This document shows, one piece after another, positions 35,224 through 45,110 of a DNA stretch of 64,000 bases. The notes below the pieces were generated by a model that ran no database searches, was not told the DNA's origin, and was given only the letters and a program-made list of their open reading frames with translations. Within the stretch, counting starts at the first letter, position 1, and each line of letters opens with the position of its first letter. Origin of the DNA: Cellulophaga sp. Hel_I_12 (lineage in GTDB: Bacteria > Bacteroidota > Bacteroidia > Flavobacteriales > Flavobacteriaceae). The position numbers and the translations under genes were made by a program. The stretch is taken from contig NZ_JUHB01000001.1 of NCBI RefSeq assembly GCF_000799565.1, forward strand, positions 868,001 to 932,000. The letters are read 5' to 3'.

Positions 35224-37668
35224 ATGAAAATTCTAAAATTTGGTGGTACATCTGTTGCCAACGCTCAAAATATACGCTTAGTTAAACATATTGTTTCAAA
35301 ATCTAAAGCCGACAAAACCATTGTGGTTGTTTCGGCTTTGGGTGGCATGACAGATTTATTGTTAAAAACAGCAAATTTAGCTTCGAATCAAGAGGTTAGC
35401 TATAAAACTGTGCTGAAAGAAATTGAAGATAGGCACTTTTCTACTATAAAAGAATTGATCCCAATTGCCACTCAAAGTAAAGTACTGAGTAAGGTTAAAA
35501 GTGAATTAAACACTTTAGAAACCTTATTAGAAGGCGCTTATTTAATTGGTGAAATAACCCCAAAACTATCAGATAAAATTGTTAGTTATGGGGAATTGTT
35601 ATCATCGTATATTATTAGTGAGTTTTTTAGTGTAGAAAAATTAAGCTGCGCCTATAAAGACAGTCGAGAATTGATTAAAACAAACGATGCGTTTGGAAAA
35701 GCAGTTGTGAATTTTGCTGTCACCAATGAAAACTGCAGTACTTTTTTTGAGACTATTTCAGATAAAATAATCGTCATGGCTGGGTTTATTGCATCTTCTA
35801 TGCAAGGAAATGCCACAACCTTGGGTCGAGGCGGATCGGATTATACCGCAGCCATTGTTGCCAGTGCAATTAATGCCGAAGTTCTTGAAATTTGGACCGA
35901 TGTGAGCGGCATGTACACGGCTAATCCAAAATTGGTAAAGCAGGCCATGGCCATTCCACATATTTCTTACGAAGAAGCGATGGAGCTATCGCATTTTGGA
36001 GCAAAAGTTTTGTACCCTCCAACCATTCAACCCGTTCTATCGAAAGGAATTTCAATTGTGATTAAAAATACCTTTGACGATGAAAATGAAGGCACACTCA
36101 TTACCAAAACTAAAAATGCAAAAGGGAGAACCGTAAGAGGTATCAGTCATGTTGAAAGTATTGCTTTACTTTCTTTGGAAGGCTCCGGAATGGTCGGTAT
36201 TCCTGGGATATCCAAACGCTTTTTTGAAGTTCTATCACAAGCAGAGATAAGTGTGGTCTTAATTACACAGGCATCCTCTGAACATTCTATATGTATCGGA
36301 ATTGCTGAGTTTGATGCCGATAAAGCCGTTGAAGTCATCAACGAAGCTTTTGAATATGAAATAAGCCTGGGTAGAATAAAACCAACACTTGCAGAAAAAA
36401 ACTTGGCTATTATCGCCCTTGTAGGTGATAATATGAAAAGCCACCAAGGGCTAAGTGGTAAAATGTTTAGTACGCTAGGTAAAAATAATGTAAACATCAG
36501 GGCCATTGCTCAAGGGGCTTCCGAACGAAACATTTCTGCAGTAATTGTTAAGGATGATGTAAAAAAGGCTTTAAACACCCTGCATGAAGAATTTTTTGAA
36601 GACAACACCAAGCAATTGAATTTATTTGTCATGGGTGTCGGAAATGTGGGTGCTAAGTTTTTAAATCAATTACAACAACAAAAAAAATATTTAAAAGAAA
36701 ACCTAAAACTAAACATTCGCGTTATTGGTATTTCTAATTCAAGAACTATGGTTTTTGATGAAGACGGAATTTCCCTTAAAAAATGGGAAGCTGTTTTACA
36801 AGAAGGTGAACAAGCCCATAAAGAAACCTTTTTTGAGCGGGTTAAAAAACTAAATTATAGGAATAGTATTTTTGTCGATAATACCGCGAGTGATATCGTC
36901 TCACAAACCTACGCTTCGTATTTAAAAAATAGTATTTCGGTAGTTACCTGTAATAAAATAGCCTGTTCCTCAGACTACGATAATTATAAAAATTTAAAAG
37001 ATTTAGCACGACAATACAACGCTCCGTTTTTATTTGAAACCAATGTGGGTGCAGGTTTACCCATCATTGATACCCTAAAGAATTTAATAGCTTCAGGGGA
37101 TAAAATTATTAAAATTCAAGCGGTATTATCTGGAAGTTTAAACTTTGTTTTTAATAATTTTAAAAACACAACAAACTTTCACGCTATCGTAAAAGAAGCA
37201 AAAGCAGAGGGCTATACCGAACCAGACCCGAAAATAGATCTAAGTGGCATAGACGTCATGCGAAAAATATTAATATTAGCTCGTGAAAGTGGCCATAAAA
37301 TTGATATTAACGAAATTGAAAACAACTCATTTTTACCTGAAGAAAGCCTAAAAACAACAAATAATGATTCGTTCTTTGAATCCTTAATCAAGCATGAAAA
37401 TCATTTTCAACAATTATATTCAGACGCCGCAAAAAAGGATTGCAAACTTAAATATGTAGCGCAGTTTGCACATGGAAAAGCGAGCGTTGGTTTACAGCAA
37501 ATCCCGAAAGGACACGATTTTTATACCTTAGAAGGGAGTGATAATATTGTATTATTTTTTACAGAAAGATACCCCAACCAACCCATGATAATAAAAGGGG
37601 CTGGTGCAGGAGCTGAAGTAACAGCATCTGGTATTTTTGCCGATATCATCAGAATCGGAAACTTTTAA
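35224..37668 (+). CDS. thrA: Bifunctional aspartokinase / homoserine dehydrogenase I
   Basis: The 814-residue fusion has an aspartate kinase domain at the N-terminus (KFGGTSVANAQNI) with the catalytic GRGGSDYTA near residue 200. Two ACT domains (about 305-450) bind threonine. A homoserine dehydrogenase domain runs from about residue 460 (FVMGVGNVGAKF) to the end, with KAEGYTEPDPKIDLSG near 660. It catalyses the first and third steps from aspartate to homoserine, feeding threonine and methionine. It is the first structural gene of thrABC, 79 bases after the leader peptide, and thrB follows after nine bases. Confidence 0.97.
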   Translation: MKILKFGGTSVANAQNIRLVKHIVSKSKADKTIVVVSALGGMTDLLLKTANLASNQEVSYKTVLKEIEDRHFSTIKELIPIATQSKVLSKVKSELNTLETLLEGAYLIGEITPKLSDKIVSYGELLSSYIISEFFSVEKLSCAYKDSRELIKTNDAFGKAVVNFAVTNENCSTFFETISDKIIVMAGFIASSMQGNATTLGRGGSDYTAAIVASAINAEVLEIWTDVSGMYTANPKLVKQAMAIPHISYEEAMELSHFGAKVLYPPTIQPVLSKGISIVIKNTFDDENEGTLITKTKNAKGRTVRGISHVESIALLSLEGSGMVGIPGISKRFFEVLSQAEISVVLITQASSEHSICIGIAEFDADKAVEVINEAFEYEISLGRIKPTLAEKNLAIIALVGDNMKSHQGLSGKMFSTLGKNNVNIRAIAQGASERNISAVIVKDDVKKALNTLHEEFFEDNTKQLNLFVMGVGNVGAKFLNQLQQQKKYLKENLKLNIRVIGISNSRTMVFDEDGISLKKWEAVLQEGEQAHKETFFERVKKLNYRNSIFVDNTASDIVSQTYASYLKNSISVVTCNKIACSSDYDNYKNLKDLARQYNAPFLFETNVGAGLPIIDTLKNLIASGDKIIKIQAVLSGSLNFVFNNFKNTTNFHAIVKEAKAEGYTEPDPKIDLSGIDVMRKILILARESGHKIDINEIENNSFLPEESLKTTNNDSFFESLIKHENHFQQLYSDAAKKDCKLKYVAQFAHGKASVGLQQIPKGHDFYTLEGSDNIVLFFTERYPNQPMIIKGAGAGAEVTASGIFADIIRIGNF

Positions 37669-37677
37669 AATTACCCT

Positions 37678-38607
37678 ATGAAAGCAAATGAAATACGTGT
37701 TTTTTGCCCTGCAACTATAGCCAATGTATCTTGTGGCTTTGATGTACTTGGCTTGGCTTTAGATGCCGTTGGTGATGAAATGGTAGTTCGAAAAACAAGC
37801 GAAAAAGGAATTAAAATAACCAAACTCACGGGACAGGATTTACCAACCGATACCTTACAAAATGTGGCCGGCGTTGCCGGATTGGCATTACTAGCGGAAA
37901 GCGGGTACCAGGGTGGTTTCGAAATAGAAATCTATAAAAAAATTAAAGCTGGTAGCGGTATTGGCAGTAGTGCAGCAAGTGCGGCAGGTGCAGTTTGGGC
38001 CATGAATGAATTAATTGGAAAACCCTTTTCTCCCTTACAACTTGTGAAGTTTGCTATGGAAGGGGAACGTTTAGCTAGTGGTGTTGCCCATGCCGATAAT
38101 GTGGCTCCTGCCCTATTTGGTGGTTTTACTTTGGTTCGCAGTTATCATCCCTTAGATATTGTAAAAATTAACACTCCTAGCGAATTGTTTGCCACTGTTA
38201 TTCACCCCCAAATTGAAATAAAAACATCGGACTCAAGGCGTATTTTAAAAACAACGATTTCTTTAGAAGATGGTATTAAGCAGTGGGGCAATGTCGGCGG
38301 CTTAATCGCAGGACTTTTTACGGAAGATTTTGACTTAATTGGTCGCTCCTTAGAGGATCACATTATAGAACCCATACGATCTATCTTGATTCCTGGCTTT
38401 GATGCCGTTAAGCAAAAGGCGCTAGAGACAGGTGCTTTAGGTAGTGGTATTTCGGGCTCAGGTCCTTCCATTTTTGCGCTGAGTAAAGGAGAAGCAATGG
38501 CTCAAAAAGTAGGGCAAGCTATGACAGAGGTATATGAAAAGATAGGTATTGATTATGATGTTCATGTTTCTAAAATAAATACGGATGGCATAAAGCAAAT
38601 ATCATGA
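37678..38607 (+). CDS. thrB: Homoserine kinase
   Basis: This 309-residue GHMP kinase has the ATP-binding motif IGSSAASAAGAVWA near residue 96 and the C-terminal GSGISGSGPSIFAL typical of homoserine kinase. It converts homoserine to O-phosphohomoserine for threonine synthase. Nine bases separate it from thrA and 88 from thrC, so it is co-transcribed and under the leader-peptide control. The length is normal for the family. Confidence 0.97.
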   Translation: MKANEIRVFCPATIANVSCGFDVLGLALDAVGDEMVVRKTSEKGIKITKLTGQDLPTDTLQNVAGVAGLALLAESGYQGGFEIEIYKKIKAGSGIGSSAASAAGAVWAMNELIGKPFSPLQLVKFAMEGERLASGVAHADNVAPALFGGFTLVRSYHPLDIVKINTPSELFATVIHPQIEIKTSDSRRILKTTISLEDGIKQWGNVGGLIAGLFTEDFDLIGRSLEDHIIEPIRSILIPGFDAVKQKALETGALGSGISGSGPSIFALSKGEAMAQKVGQAMTEVYEKIGIDYDVHVSKINTDGIKQIS

Positions 38608-38695
38608 GGTATAAAAAATAGCTCCTATAGCGACTCTTAGTACTGAGAAAAGTAGCTAAGCACTTGAATAAATAGATTTTAAACTTTTTAATAGC

Positions 38696-39988
38696 ATGAA
38701 TTTTTACAGTTTAAACCAAAAAGCTCCAAAAGTATCTTTTAAAGAAGCCGTAATTAACGGAATTGCTCCTGATCGCGGGTTGTACTTTCCGGAACAAATA
38801 AGGCCTTTACCAGCTGTTTTTTTTGATACTATTGAAAATTTATCAAAATTTGATATTGCATTTACGGCCATTCGCCAATTTGTTCATGAAGATATTGATG
38901 ATAAAACCTTAAAAGAAATCGTAAAGGACGTTCTAGATTTTGATTTCCCTTTGGTTTCGATCACCGAAAATAGTGCCAGTTTAGAACTTTTTCATGGTCC
39001 AACACTCGCATTTAAAGATGTTGGCGCCCGATTTATGGCACAGTGTTTAGGTCATTTTTCACAAGAGAATACCCAAGAAATTACGGTACTTGTAGCCACT
39101 TCTGGCGATACGGGCGGCGCTGTTGCCAATGGTTTTTTAGGGGTCGATGGGGTTAAAGTGGTGATTCTATATCCAAGTGGCAAAGTAAGTGATATCCAAG
39201 AAAAACAGTTAACCACCTTAGGAAAAAATATTACCGCTCTAGAAGTCGATGGTACTTTTGACGATTGCCAAACCATGGTGAAAACGGCATTTTTAGATGC
39301 AGAAATTACAAGTACAAAACAATTAACCTCTGCAAATTCTATTAACGTGGCACGCTGGTTACCACAGTTGTTTTACTTTTTATTTGCCTATAAAGACACT
39401 AAATCAAAGAAAAAGGACTTGGTTTTTTCTATTCCAAGTGGAAATTTTGGTAATATTTGTGCTGGAATGATAGCGCAACAGTTAGGAATGCCTGTAAAAC
39501 ATTTTATAGCAGCCACGAATGTAAATGATGTGGTACCCAGATTTATGCAAACCGGTAGGTACGAACCAAAGCCGTCGAAGGCAACAATTTCTAATGCCAT
39601 GGATGTTGGTGATCCAAGCAATTTTGTTCGTATTCGTCATATCTATGATAACGACACTACAAAACTTTCAGCAAACCTATCATCCTACACCTTTTCCGAT
39701 GCACAAACAAGAGAGGCCATGCTAGAGTTGTACACCCAATATGGCTATGTTGCGGACCCACATGGAGCCGTTGGATATTTAGGTTTAAAAAAATACCAAG
39801 AACAGCATCCGGATACCTTCGGAATTTTTTTGGAAACAGCACATCCGGTTAAATTTTTAGAAACCGTTGAAGCTACCATTAATGAAAAAATAGCCATTCC
39901 TGAAAAAATCTTAAAACAAATGAACAGGAAGAAAAAATCTATTAAAATAGCAACCTACAATGAGATGAAACAATTTCTACTACAATAA
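38696..39988 (+). CDS. thrC: Threonine synthase
   Basis: The 430-residue PLP enzyme has the family N-terminus (NFYSLNQKAPKVSFKEAV), the PLP-binding lysine in PTLAFKDVGARF near residue 106 and the phosphate-binding VATSGDTGGA. It converts O-phosphohomoserine to threonine and phosphate and completes the operon thrA-thrB-thrC. The 88-base gap before it has no clear promoter or terminator. Confidence 0.97.
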   Translation: MNFYSLNQKAPKVSFKEAVINGIAPDRGLYFPEQIRPLPAVFFDTIENLSKFDIAFTAIRQFVHEDIDDKTLKEIVKDVLDFDFPLVSITENSASLELFHGPTLAFKDVGARFMAQCLGHFSQENTQEITVLVATSGDTGGAVANGFLGVDGVKVVILYPSGKVSDIQEKQLTTLGKNITALEVDGTFDDCQTMVKTAFLDAEITSTKQLTSANSINVARWLPQLFYFLFAYKDTKSKKKDLVFSIPSGNFGNICAGMIAQQLGMPVKHFIAATNVNDVVPRFMQTGRYEPKPSKATISNAMDVGDPSNFVRIRHIYDNDTTKLSANLSSYTFSDAQTREAMLELYTQYGYVADPHGAVGYLGLKKYQEQHPDTFGIFLETAHPVKFLETVEATINEKIAIPEKILKQMNRKKKSIKIATYNEMKQFLLQ

Positions 39989-40065
39989 GCTTGTTCTATA
40001 CTATTCACAAAGAATTACACCTAAGATTTTAGAAACACCAGCTCCTAGAAGTTTAAAATTAAATG

Positions 40066-41679
40066 CTAATCTAATTTAGGCAATTTAAAAGCATCTAACG
40101 GACTAGATTTCAGCATCATGGCCTCTATAGAGGCTATCGTTCTAGGGGCCATAGCCGACAAATTAACTGGACCTTCATCAGTAATGAGAATATCGTCCTC
40201 TATTCTCACGGCAATTCCCCACCATTTTTTATCACAATCACTACCTTCAGGGATATAAATACCTGGCTCGACAGTGATGATCGTATTGGGTTTGAAAGGA
40301 CCGAAAGTTCCCTTGTCATGTACATCTAAACCCAAATAATGCGAAGTACCATGCGGAAAATACGTTCTTGCCTGTGAAATTTCAGAAATAATTCCTAGTT
40401 TGATAAGGCCTGCCGCCACCACTTCTGAAGCGGCTCTACCCGGCGCTTGAAACGGAGCTCCAACCCTACTCGCCTCTATCCCTGCTTCTTGTGCCTCATA
40501 AACAATGTTGTAAATGGCTTTTTGCTCTGGTGTAAAAGTGCCATTGGCAGGAATAGTTCTTGTGACATCAGCCGTATACCCATGATACTCAGCACCTAAA
40601 TCCATTAAAACCAAATCATTCCCTACCGTCGTTTTAGTATTCTCAATATAATGAAGAATACATCCATTATTTCCGCCACCAACGATAGAAGGATACCCCT
40701 CATATTCAGCACCATACTTTTTATACACATATTCATGAACGCCTTGAATCTCTGATTCTGACATGTTTGGATGCATAGCTTTCATCATTTCTATTTGCCC
40801 AACCGCTGAAATTTCGATGGCTTTTTTTAATAATCTTAATTCATCTTTAGTTTTGGTTTCTCTCAAAGAGCTCATAATTTCACCCAACATAAAAGAATTT
40901 AGATTGCTAGTTTGTAATTCAAGAGAAATTTTATCTTTAAACTCTTTTCTTAAGTTATCATCCTTAGCGTTCATATATCCAGACAAAAGTGGGTCCTTTT
41001 GTAAATCTTCATATCGGTTTAAATAACGCCCTAAGGTTTGCGCAACATTAGCGCTATTTTCTACTTCAGTAGCTTTAATGGTCGTGTACAGCTGTTGTTT
41101 TCGTTCATCATAATTTTCAGGATAATAGGCTTTTTTCTTAAATGCCTTTATTAAGTCATATAAATCAGCATTTTCTGAACCATCTCGGTAATCATTTTCA
41201 AAATTGTAAAAAAGCAGAGTATCAAACGATTTGAAGTCTATTGGAGCGCTTACAAATTCCTCAGCATTAAAAGCCATTTTAAACCCAAGTTTATCTTTTA
41301 CGCCTTCAACACCTAGTCTTTTACCATTCCATTGCTCTGATCTAGCATCTCTTTTTTGAACGAAAATTTGTTCATTGTAGGTATTTCCATTTTCGTCGAT
41401 CTGATCATCACTATACAGAACCAAAACAGAATTTGGCTCTTTATAGCCTGTAAGATAGTAAAAGTCGGGATCTTGATGATAGATATAATCTACATCATTG
41501 GCACGATTTCGTTCTGCATTTGCAAAGAGAACAGTGACACTATTTTCTGGCATTAAAGCTCGGACTTTTTCGCGCCTATCTTTGTGAAAATCTGAAGGCA
41601 AATAATCTGTTGGAAGATCTTGAGCATAACCCATTAAGCCGATTAAAATAGCTAAAAAGATAACAATGTTTAGTTTCAT
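40066..41679 (-). CDS. Secreted M24 aminopeptidase P-like metallopeptidase
   Basis: The 537-residue protein has a signal peptide (IVIFLAILIGLMGYAQ), an aminopeptidase P N-terminal domain (about 25-200) and an M24 catalytic domain (about 275-510). The metal ligands are visible: the two aspartates in LMDLGAEYHGYTADVT, histidine in FPHGTSHYLG, and glutamates in TVEPGIYIP and VRIEDD. It removes the N-terminal residue of peptides whose second residue is proline. It is convergent with thrC and divergent from gcvT. Confidence 0.92.
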   Translation of the reverse strand: MKLNIVIFLAILIGLMGYAQDLPTDYLPSDFHKDRREKVRALMPENSVTVLFANAERNRANDVDYIYHQDPDFYYLTGYKEPNSVLVLYSDDQIDENGNTYNEQIFVQKRDARSEQWNGKRLGVEGVKDKLGFKMAFNAEEFVSAPIDFKSFDTLLFYNFENDYRDGSENADLYDLIKAFKKKAYYPENYDERKQQLYTTIKATEVENSANVAQTLGRYLNRYEDLQKDPLLSGYMNAKDDNLRKEFKDKISLELQTSNLNSFMLGEIMSSLRETKTKDELRLLKKAIEISAVGQIEMMKAMHPNMSESEIQGVHEYVYKKYGAEYEGYPSIVGGGNNGCILHYIENTKTTVGNDLVLMDLGAEYHGYTADVTRTIPANGTFTPEQKAIYNIVYEAQEAGIEASRVGAPFQAPGRAASEVVAAGLIKLGIISEISQARTYFPHGTSHYLGLDVHDKGTFGPFKPNTIITVEPGIYIPEGSDCDKKWWGIAVRIEDDILITDEGPVNLSAMAPRTIASIEAMMLKSSPLDAFKLPKLD

Positions 41680-41759
41680 AACTAATTGATTAAATGTTGA
41701 TTAAAGACCTTTTGCGAAAAATTAACCATAAAATTGGTTTCAAGATATTGCTTTTTCCT

Positions 41760-41767
41760 CAAATTTA
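41760..41767 (-). promoter_or_regulatory. -7 box of the aminopeptidase gene
   Basis: TAAATTTG on the leftward strand matches TAnnTTTG and lies 80 bases before the start codon. No good TTG is at the expected distance. Confidence 0.45.
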
Positions 41768-41837
41768 CGGCAATAATTTTATGGAAGAAAAAAGAAAAAC
41801 AATAAAAATCAAGGATGCAGCATCGGTTTATTTTCAA

Positions 41838-41845
41838 TAAATTTG
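41838..41845 (+). promoter_or_regulatory. -7 box of gcvT
   Basis: TAAATTTG on the rightward strand matches TAnnTTTG and lies 115 bases before the gcvT ATG. The leader shows no glycine-riboswitch features. Confidence 0.4.
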
Positions 41846-41960
41846 CATTCTAAATAAAAACACTATAGCATAGAATAAGCCAAAGCATTGAAGTTGATTC
41901 TAGCTAAAATGTGTCAAGGCGAATTACATAGGACTTAAAAAAACCAATAAATAACAACAG

Positions 41961-43046
41961 ATGAAAAATACGGCATTAACAAAAGTACATGAAAAATTAG
42001 GGGCCAAATTAGTGCCATTTGCTGGGTTTAATATGCCAGTTTCATACGAAGGAGTGAACATTGAGCATGAAACAGTACGCAATGCTGTTGGTGTTTTTGA
42101 TGTTTCACACATGGGTGAATTTTTAATTAGTGGGCCCAAAGCTTTAGATTTAATTCAAAAAGTAAGTTCTAACGATGCCTCAAAGTTAGAAATTGGCAAA
42201 GCACAGTACAGTTGTTTACCTAATGAAATTGGCGGTATTGTTGATGATTTAATTATTTATAAGATTAAAGAAGAACAGTATTTATTGGTCGTTAATGCCT
42301 CGAATATTGAAAAAGATTGGAATCATATTTCACACTATAATGACAGTATCAAGGCAGAGATGCGCAATCTTTCCGAAGACTATGCGCTTTTAGCCATACA
42401 AGGGCCAAAAGCTATTGAAGCCATGCAATCTTTAACTTCAGTGGATTTGTCAGCGATTAAATTTTATACGTTTAAAATTGCTGATTTTGCAGGAATTGAT
42501 CACGTGATAATTTCTGCAACTGGCTACACTGGTTCTGGCGGATTTGAAATTTATTGTAAAAATGATCAAGTAGCACACATCTGGGCTAAGGTTTTTGAAG
42601 CTGGTGCAGCATTCGGAATCAAACCTATTGGCCTGGCAGCTAGAGATACTTTACGTTTAGAAATGGGCTATTGCTTGTATGGCAATGATATTAACGACAG
42701 CACCTCACCGCTTGAAGCTGGATTGGGATGGGTTACAAAATTTAATAAAGATTTCGTGAATAGCGAAAATCTTGAAAAAGAAAAAGAAGCAGGTTCTAAA
42801 AGAAAATTAATTGCTTTTGAATTAGATGAAAGAGGAATTCCACGACATGATTATGAAATTGTAGATGAACATGGAAGCTCCATTGGTATCGTTACTTCAG
42901 GAACGATGTCGCCATCATTAGGGAAAGGTATTGGTTTGGGCTACGTAACTACCGATAAATCTTCATTGGGGAGTAAAATTTACATTCAAATTAGAAAAAA
43001 TGCGATTCCAGCAACCATAGTTAAACCTCCTTTTTATAAAAAATAA
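41961..43046 (+). CDS. gcvT: Aminomethyltransferase, T-protein of the glycine cleavage system
   Basis: The 361-residue protein has the N-terminal GAKLVPFAGFNMPVSYEG and VGVFDVSHMGE segments, the GYTGSGGFEIYC folate-binding region near residue 193 and the C-terminal barrel with TSGTMSPSLGKGIGLGYV. It transfers the methylene group from the H-protein-bound aminomethyl unit to tetrahydrofolate and releases ammonia. Other gcv genes are not near. A GTG-initiated SDR gene follows after 64 bases. Confidence 0.97.
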   Translation: MKNTALTKVHEKLGAKLVPFAGFNMPVSYEGVNIEHETVRNAVGVFDVSHMGEFLISGPKALDLIQKVSSNDASKLEIGKAQYSCLPNEIGGIVDDLIIYKIKEEQYLLVVNASNIEKDWNHISHYNDSIKAEMRNLSEDYALLAIQGPKAIEAMQSLTSVDLSAIKFYTFKIADFAGIDHVIISATGYTGSGGFEIYCKNDQVAHIWAKVFEAGAAFGIKPIGLAARDTLRLEMGYCLYGNDINDSTSPLEAGLGWVTKFNKDFVNSENLEKEKEAGSKRKLIAFELDERGIPRHDYEIVDEHGSSIGIVTSGTMSPSLGKGIGLGYVTTDKSSLGSKIYIQIRKNAIPATIVKPPFYKK

Positions 43047-43110
43047 GTCCACTAAATAAACCAACCTAAGACCGAGAAAAAAGTAATTTTAATAAGGTAC
43101 ACCTTTAGTA

Positions 43111-43932
43111 GTGGAGAAAAAAAAGATACTTATTTTAGGGGCTAGTGGTTTTATTGGTAATGCCATCTATAAAGAGTTGTGCAACTACTTTAATACCTAT
43201 GGCACCTATTGTAATGCGCGCAGAACCTTTGAAAGTAATCAGCAATTTTATTACTATAATTTAGAGGAAGATGATATTTTTGAATTATTAAATAAAGTAA
43301 AACCAGACGTAATAATTTCAGCCCTTAGAGGCAATTTTGCAGCACAAATCATCGCCCATGAACATCTTGTGGCCTATGTTTTGCAAAACGTCTGTAAGCT
43401 CTATTTTATTTCTTCTGCCAATGTCTTTGATGCTTATAGCAAATACCCATCGTATGAAACGGACAAAACCTTGTCTGAAAGTATTTATGGTCGCTTAAAA
43501 ATAAAGATTGAGAATATGCTTTTGCGAATGCCCAAAGAAAAAATGGCGATTTTGAGAGTTCCCATGGTTTTTGGAAACGGTTCGCCACGCGTAAAAGAAA
43601 TGAAAGCTACCATTGCCAACAATGAACCTGTTGAAGTGTTTCCTAATTTAGTAATGAACGTAACACACGATAGTAAACTTACCCAACAGATTCATTTTTT
43701 AGTAAGTAAAAATAAAACGGGTATTTTTCATTTAGGTAGTAATGACCTTGTGCATCACGAAGAATTTATTCAAGAAATTCTAAAGCGTGTAGGTAATTTT
43801 AATGCCTTATTTAAAAGGGTGTACACGACCAATGAGGAACGTTATTTAGCCGTTTTACCTAAAGAAAATTTACTGCCCAAAAACTATCAGACCACCTATG
43901 AAGAAATTATTAATGATCATGTAATTGGGTAA
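43111..43932 (+). CDS. NAD(P)-dependent SDR protein, RmlD-like
   Basis: This 273-residue protein has the nucleotide-binding GASGFIGNAIY at its start and an SSANVFDAY active-site region near residue 100, with RVPMVFGNG near 148. It resembles dTDP-4-dehydrorhamnose reductase-type SDR proteins, but the YxxxK is replaced by a YGRLK-like segment, and the substrate is unknown. The start codon is GTG; no ATG is available upstream before a stop or near the conserved first strand. It lies between gcvT and phhB on the same strand. Confidence 0.75.
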   Translation: MEKKKILILGASGFIGNAIYKELCNYFNTYGTYCNARRTFESNQQFYYYNLEEDDIFELLNKVKPDVIISALRGNFAAQIIAHEHLVAYVLQNVCKLYFISSANVFDAYSKYPSYETDKTLSESIYGRLKIKIENMLLRMPKEKMAILRVPMVFGNGSPRVKEMKATIANNEPVEVFPNLVMNVTHDSKLTQQIHFLVSKNKTGIFHLGSNDLVHHEEFIQEILKRVGNFNALFKRVYTTNEERYLAVLPKENLLPKNYQTTYEEIINDHVIG

Positions 43933-43979
43933 GTAAGGATAAATGTTTATATTAAAAAAAAGATATAAAAATTAAAAGA

Positions 43980-44270
43980 ATGCAAAAATTAAATCTAGTA
44001 GAAATTGAGAAAAAATTAGAACAACTTGAGGGTTGGGAATTTATTGATGGTGCCTTAGAAACCTCTTTTGAATTTGAAAATTTCAAGGAGGCCTTTTCTG
44101 TGATGACGCGCATTGCTTTTGAATGTGAAGCACAAGGACATCATCCAGATTGGTCTAACGTGTACAATTCTTTACACATTCGCCTAAACACGCACGATGC
44201 TGAAGGGGTTACCGAAAAAGATTTTAAGCTGGCCAAGACTATAGAAAGTATTATTGATAGTGAACAATAA
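43980..44270 (+). CDS. phhB: 4a-hydroxytetrahydrobiopterin (pterin-4a-carbinolamine) dehydratase
   Basis: The 96-residue protein has the family motif GHHPDWSNVYN and the following strand RLNTHDAEGVTEKD. It dehydrates the 4a-carbinolamine produced by aromatic amino acid hydroxylases and so recycles tetrahydropterin. The full length agrees with PCD/DCoH proteins. No hydroxylase gene is close. It is 47 bases after the SDR gene, and the yebC promoter lies directly after it. Confidence 0.92.
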   Translation: MQKLNLVEIEKKLEQLEGWEFIDGALETSFEFENFKEAFSVMTRIAFECEAQGHHPDWSNVYNSLHIRLNTHDAEGVTEKDFKLAKTIESIIDSEQ

Positions 44271-44273
44271 CAC

Positions 44274-44303
44274 TTGCCTAAAAACTAAAAAATAGTAAAT
44301 TTG
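44274..44303 (+). promoter_or_regulatory. Promoter of yebC
   Basis: TTG, 19 bases, then TAAATTTG matches the Bacteroidota consensus exactly. It starts four bases after the phhB stop codon and ends 29 bases before the yebC ATG. Confidence 0.8.
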
Positions 44304-44332
44304 TTGCACGAATAACATAATCGAATTTTAAA

Positions 44333-45043
44333 ATGGGAAGAGCTTTTGAGTTTAGAAAGGCGCGTAAAATGAAACGTTGGTCAGCCATGTCAAAGGCCTT
44401 TACACGTATCGGGAAAGATATTGTAATGGCCGTAAAAGATGGCGGTCCAGACCCAGATACTAATTCTAGACTACGAGCAGTCATCCAAAATGCTAAGGCA
44501 GTAAACATGCCTAAAGACAATGTGGAGCGTGCTATTAAACGTGCTAGCGATAAAAGCTTAGGTGATTTTAAAGAAGTACTTTTTGAGGGCTATGCCCCAC
44601 ACGGAATTGCCGTGCTGGTAGAAACGGCTACTGATAATAACACAAGAACGGTGGCAAATGTGCGTAGTTATTTTAACAAATGTAACGGTAGTTTAGGCAC
44701 TTCGGGTTCGGTAGAATTTATGTTCGACCATACCTGTAATTTTAGAGTTCCGGCCGAAGGTTTAGATCCTGAGGAGTTAGAATTAGAAATGATTGATTTT
44801 GGAGCCGAGGAGGTTTTTGCAGATGATGATGGAATTTTAATATACGGAGCGTTCGAAAGTTTTGGTGCTATTCAGAAAGAGTTAGAGTCAAGAGATTTAG
44901 AAATTTTATCATCTGGATTTGAGCGTATCCCGCAAGTTACCAAAGCGCTTACCGAAGAAGAAGCTGCTGATGTTGAGAAATTATTAGAAAAATTAGAAGA
45001 AGATGATGATGTACAAAACGTATATCATTCGATGCAGGAGTAA
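44333..45043 (+). CDS. yebC: YebC/PmpR-family regulator/translation factor
   Basis: The 236-residue protein has the family's three domains and signatures: MGRAFEFRKARKMKRW at the start, RAVIQNAKAVNMPKDNVERA and FEGYAPHGIAVLVE in the first third, and the FMFDH segment near residue 125. YebC proteins bind DNA in some species and act as translation factors at proline stretches in others. It has its own promoter and is convergent with the PlsC-like gene. Confidence 0.93.
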   Translation: MGRAFEFRKARKMKRWSAMSKAFTRIGKDIVMAVKDGGPDPDTNSRLRAVIQNAKAVNMPKDNVERAIKRASDKSLGDFKEVLFEGYAPHGIAVLVETATDNNTRTVANVRSYFNKCNGSLGTSGSVEFMFDHTCNFRVPAEGLDPEELELEMIDFGAEEVFADDDGILIYGAFESFGAIQKELESRDLEILSSGFERIPQVTKALTEEEAADVEKLLEKLEEDDDVQNVYHSMQE

Positions 45044-45051
45044 CTAAAAAA

Positions 45052-45098
45052 GCCCCCTAACCCCCAAAGGGGGAATAAAAATTTTTTTTATTTACAGC
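45052..45098 (+). terminator. GC hairpin after yebC (dispersed-repeat-like)
   Basis: CCCCC-AAA-GGGGG, preceded by GCCCCCTAA, is followed ten bases later by a T8 run. It may end yebC transcription. The unit resembles a sequence seen repeatedly between flavobacterial genes, so it may also be a dispersed repeat. Confidence 0.5.
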
Positions 45099-45110
45099 GC
45101 TACTACTATT

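Noticed and set aside
41846..41960. Glycine riboswitch before gcvT
   Set aside because: The leader has no paired glycine-aptamer core or terminator; only an AT-rich stretch is present.
45052..45098. GC hairpin after yebC as a novel structured RNA
   Set aside because: Only a five-bp stem; it is more simply a terminator or common dispersed repeat.
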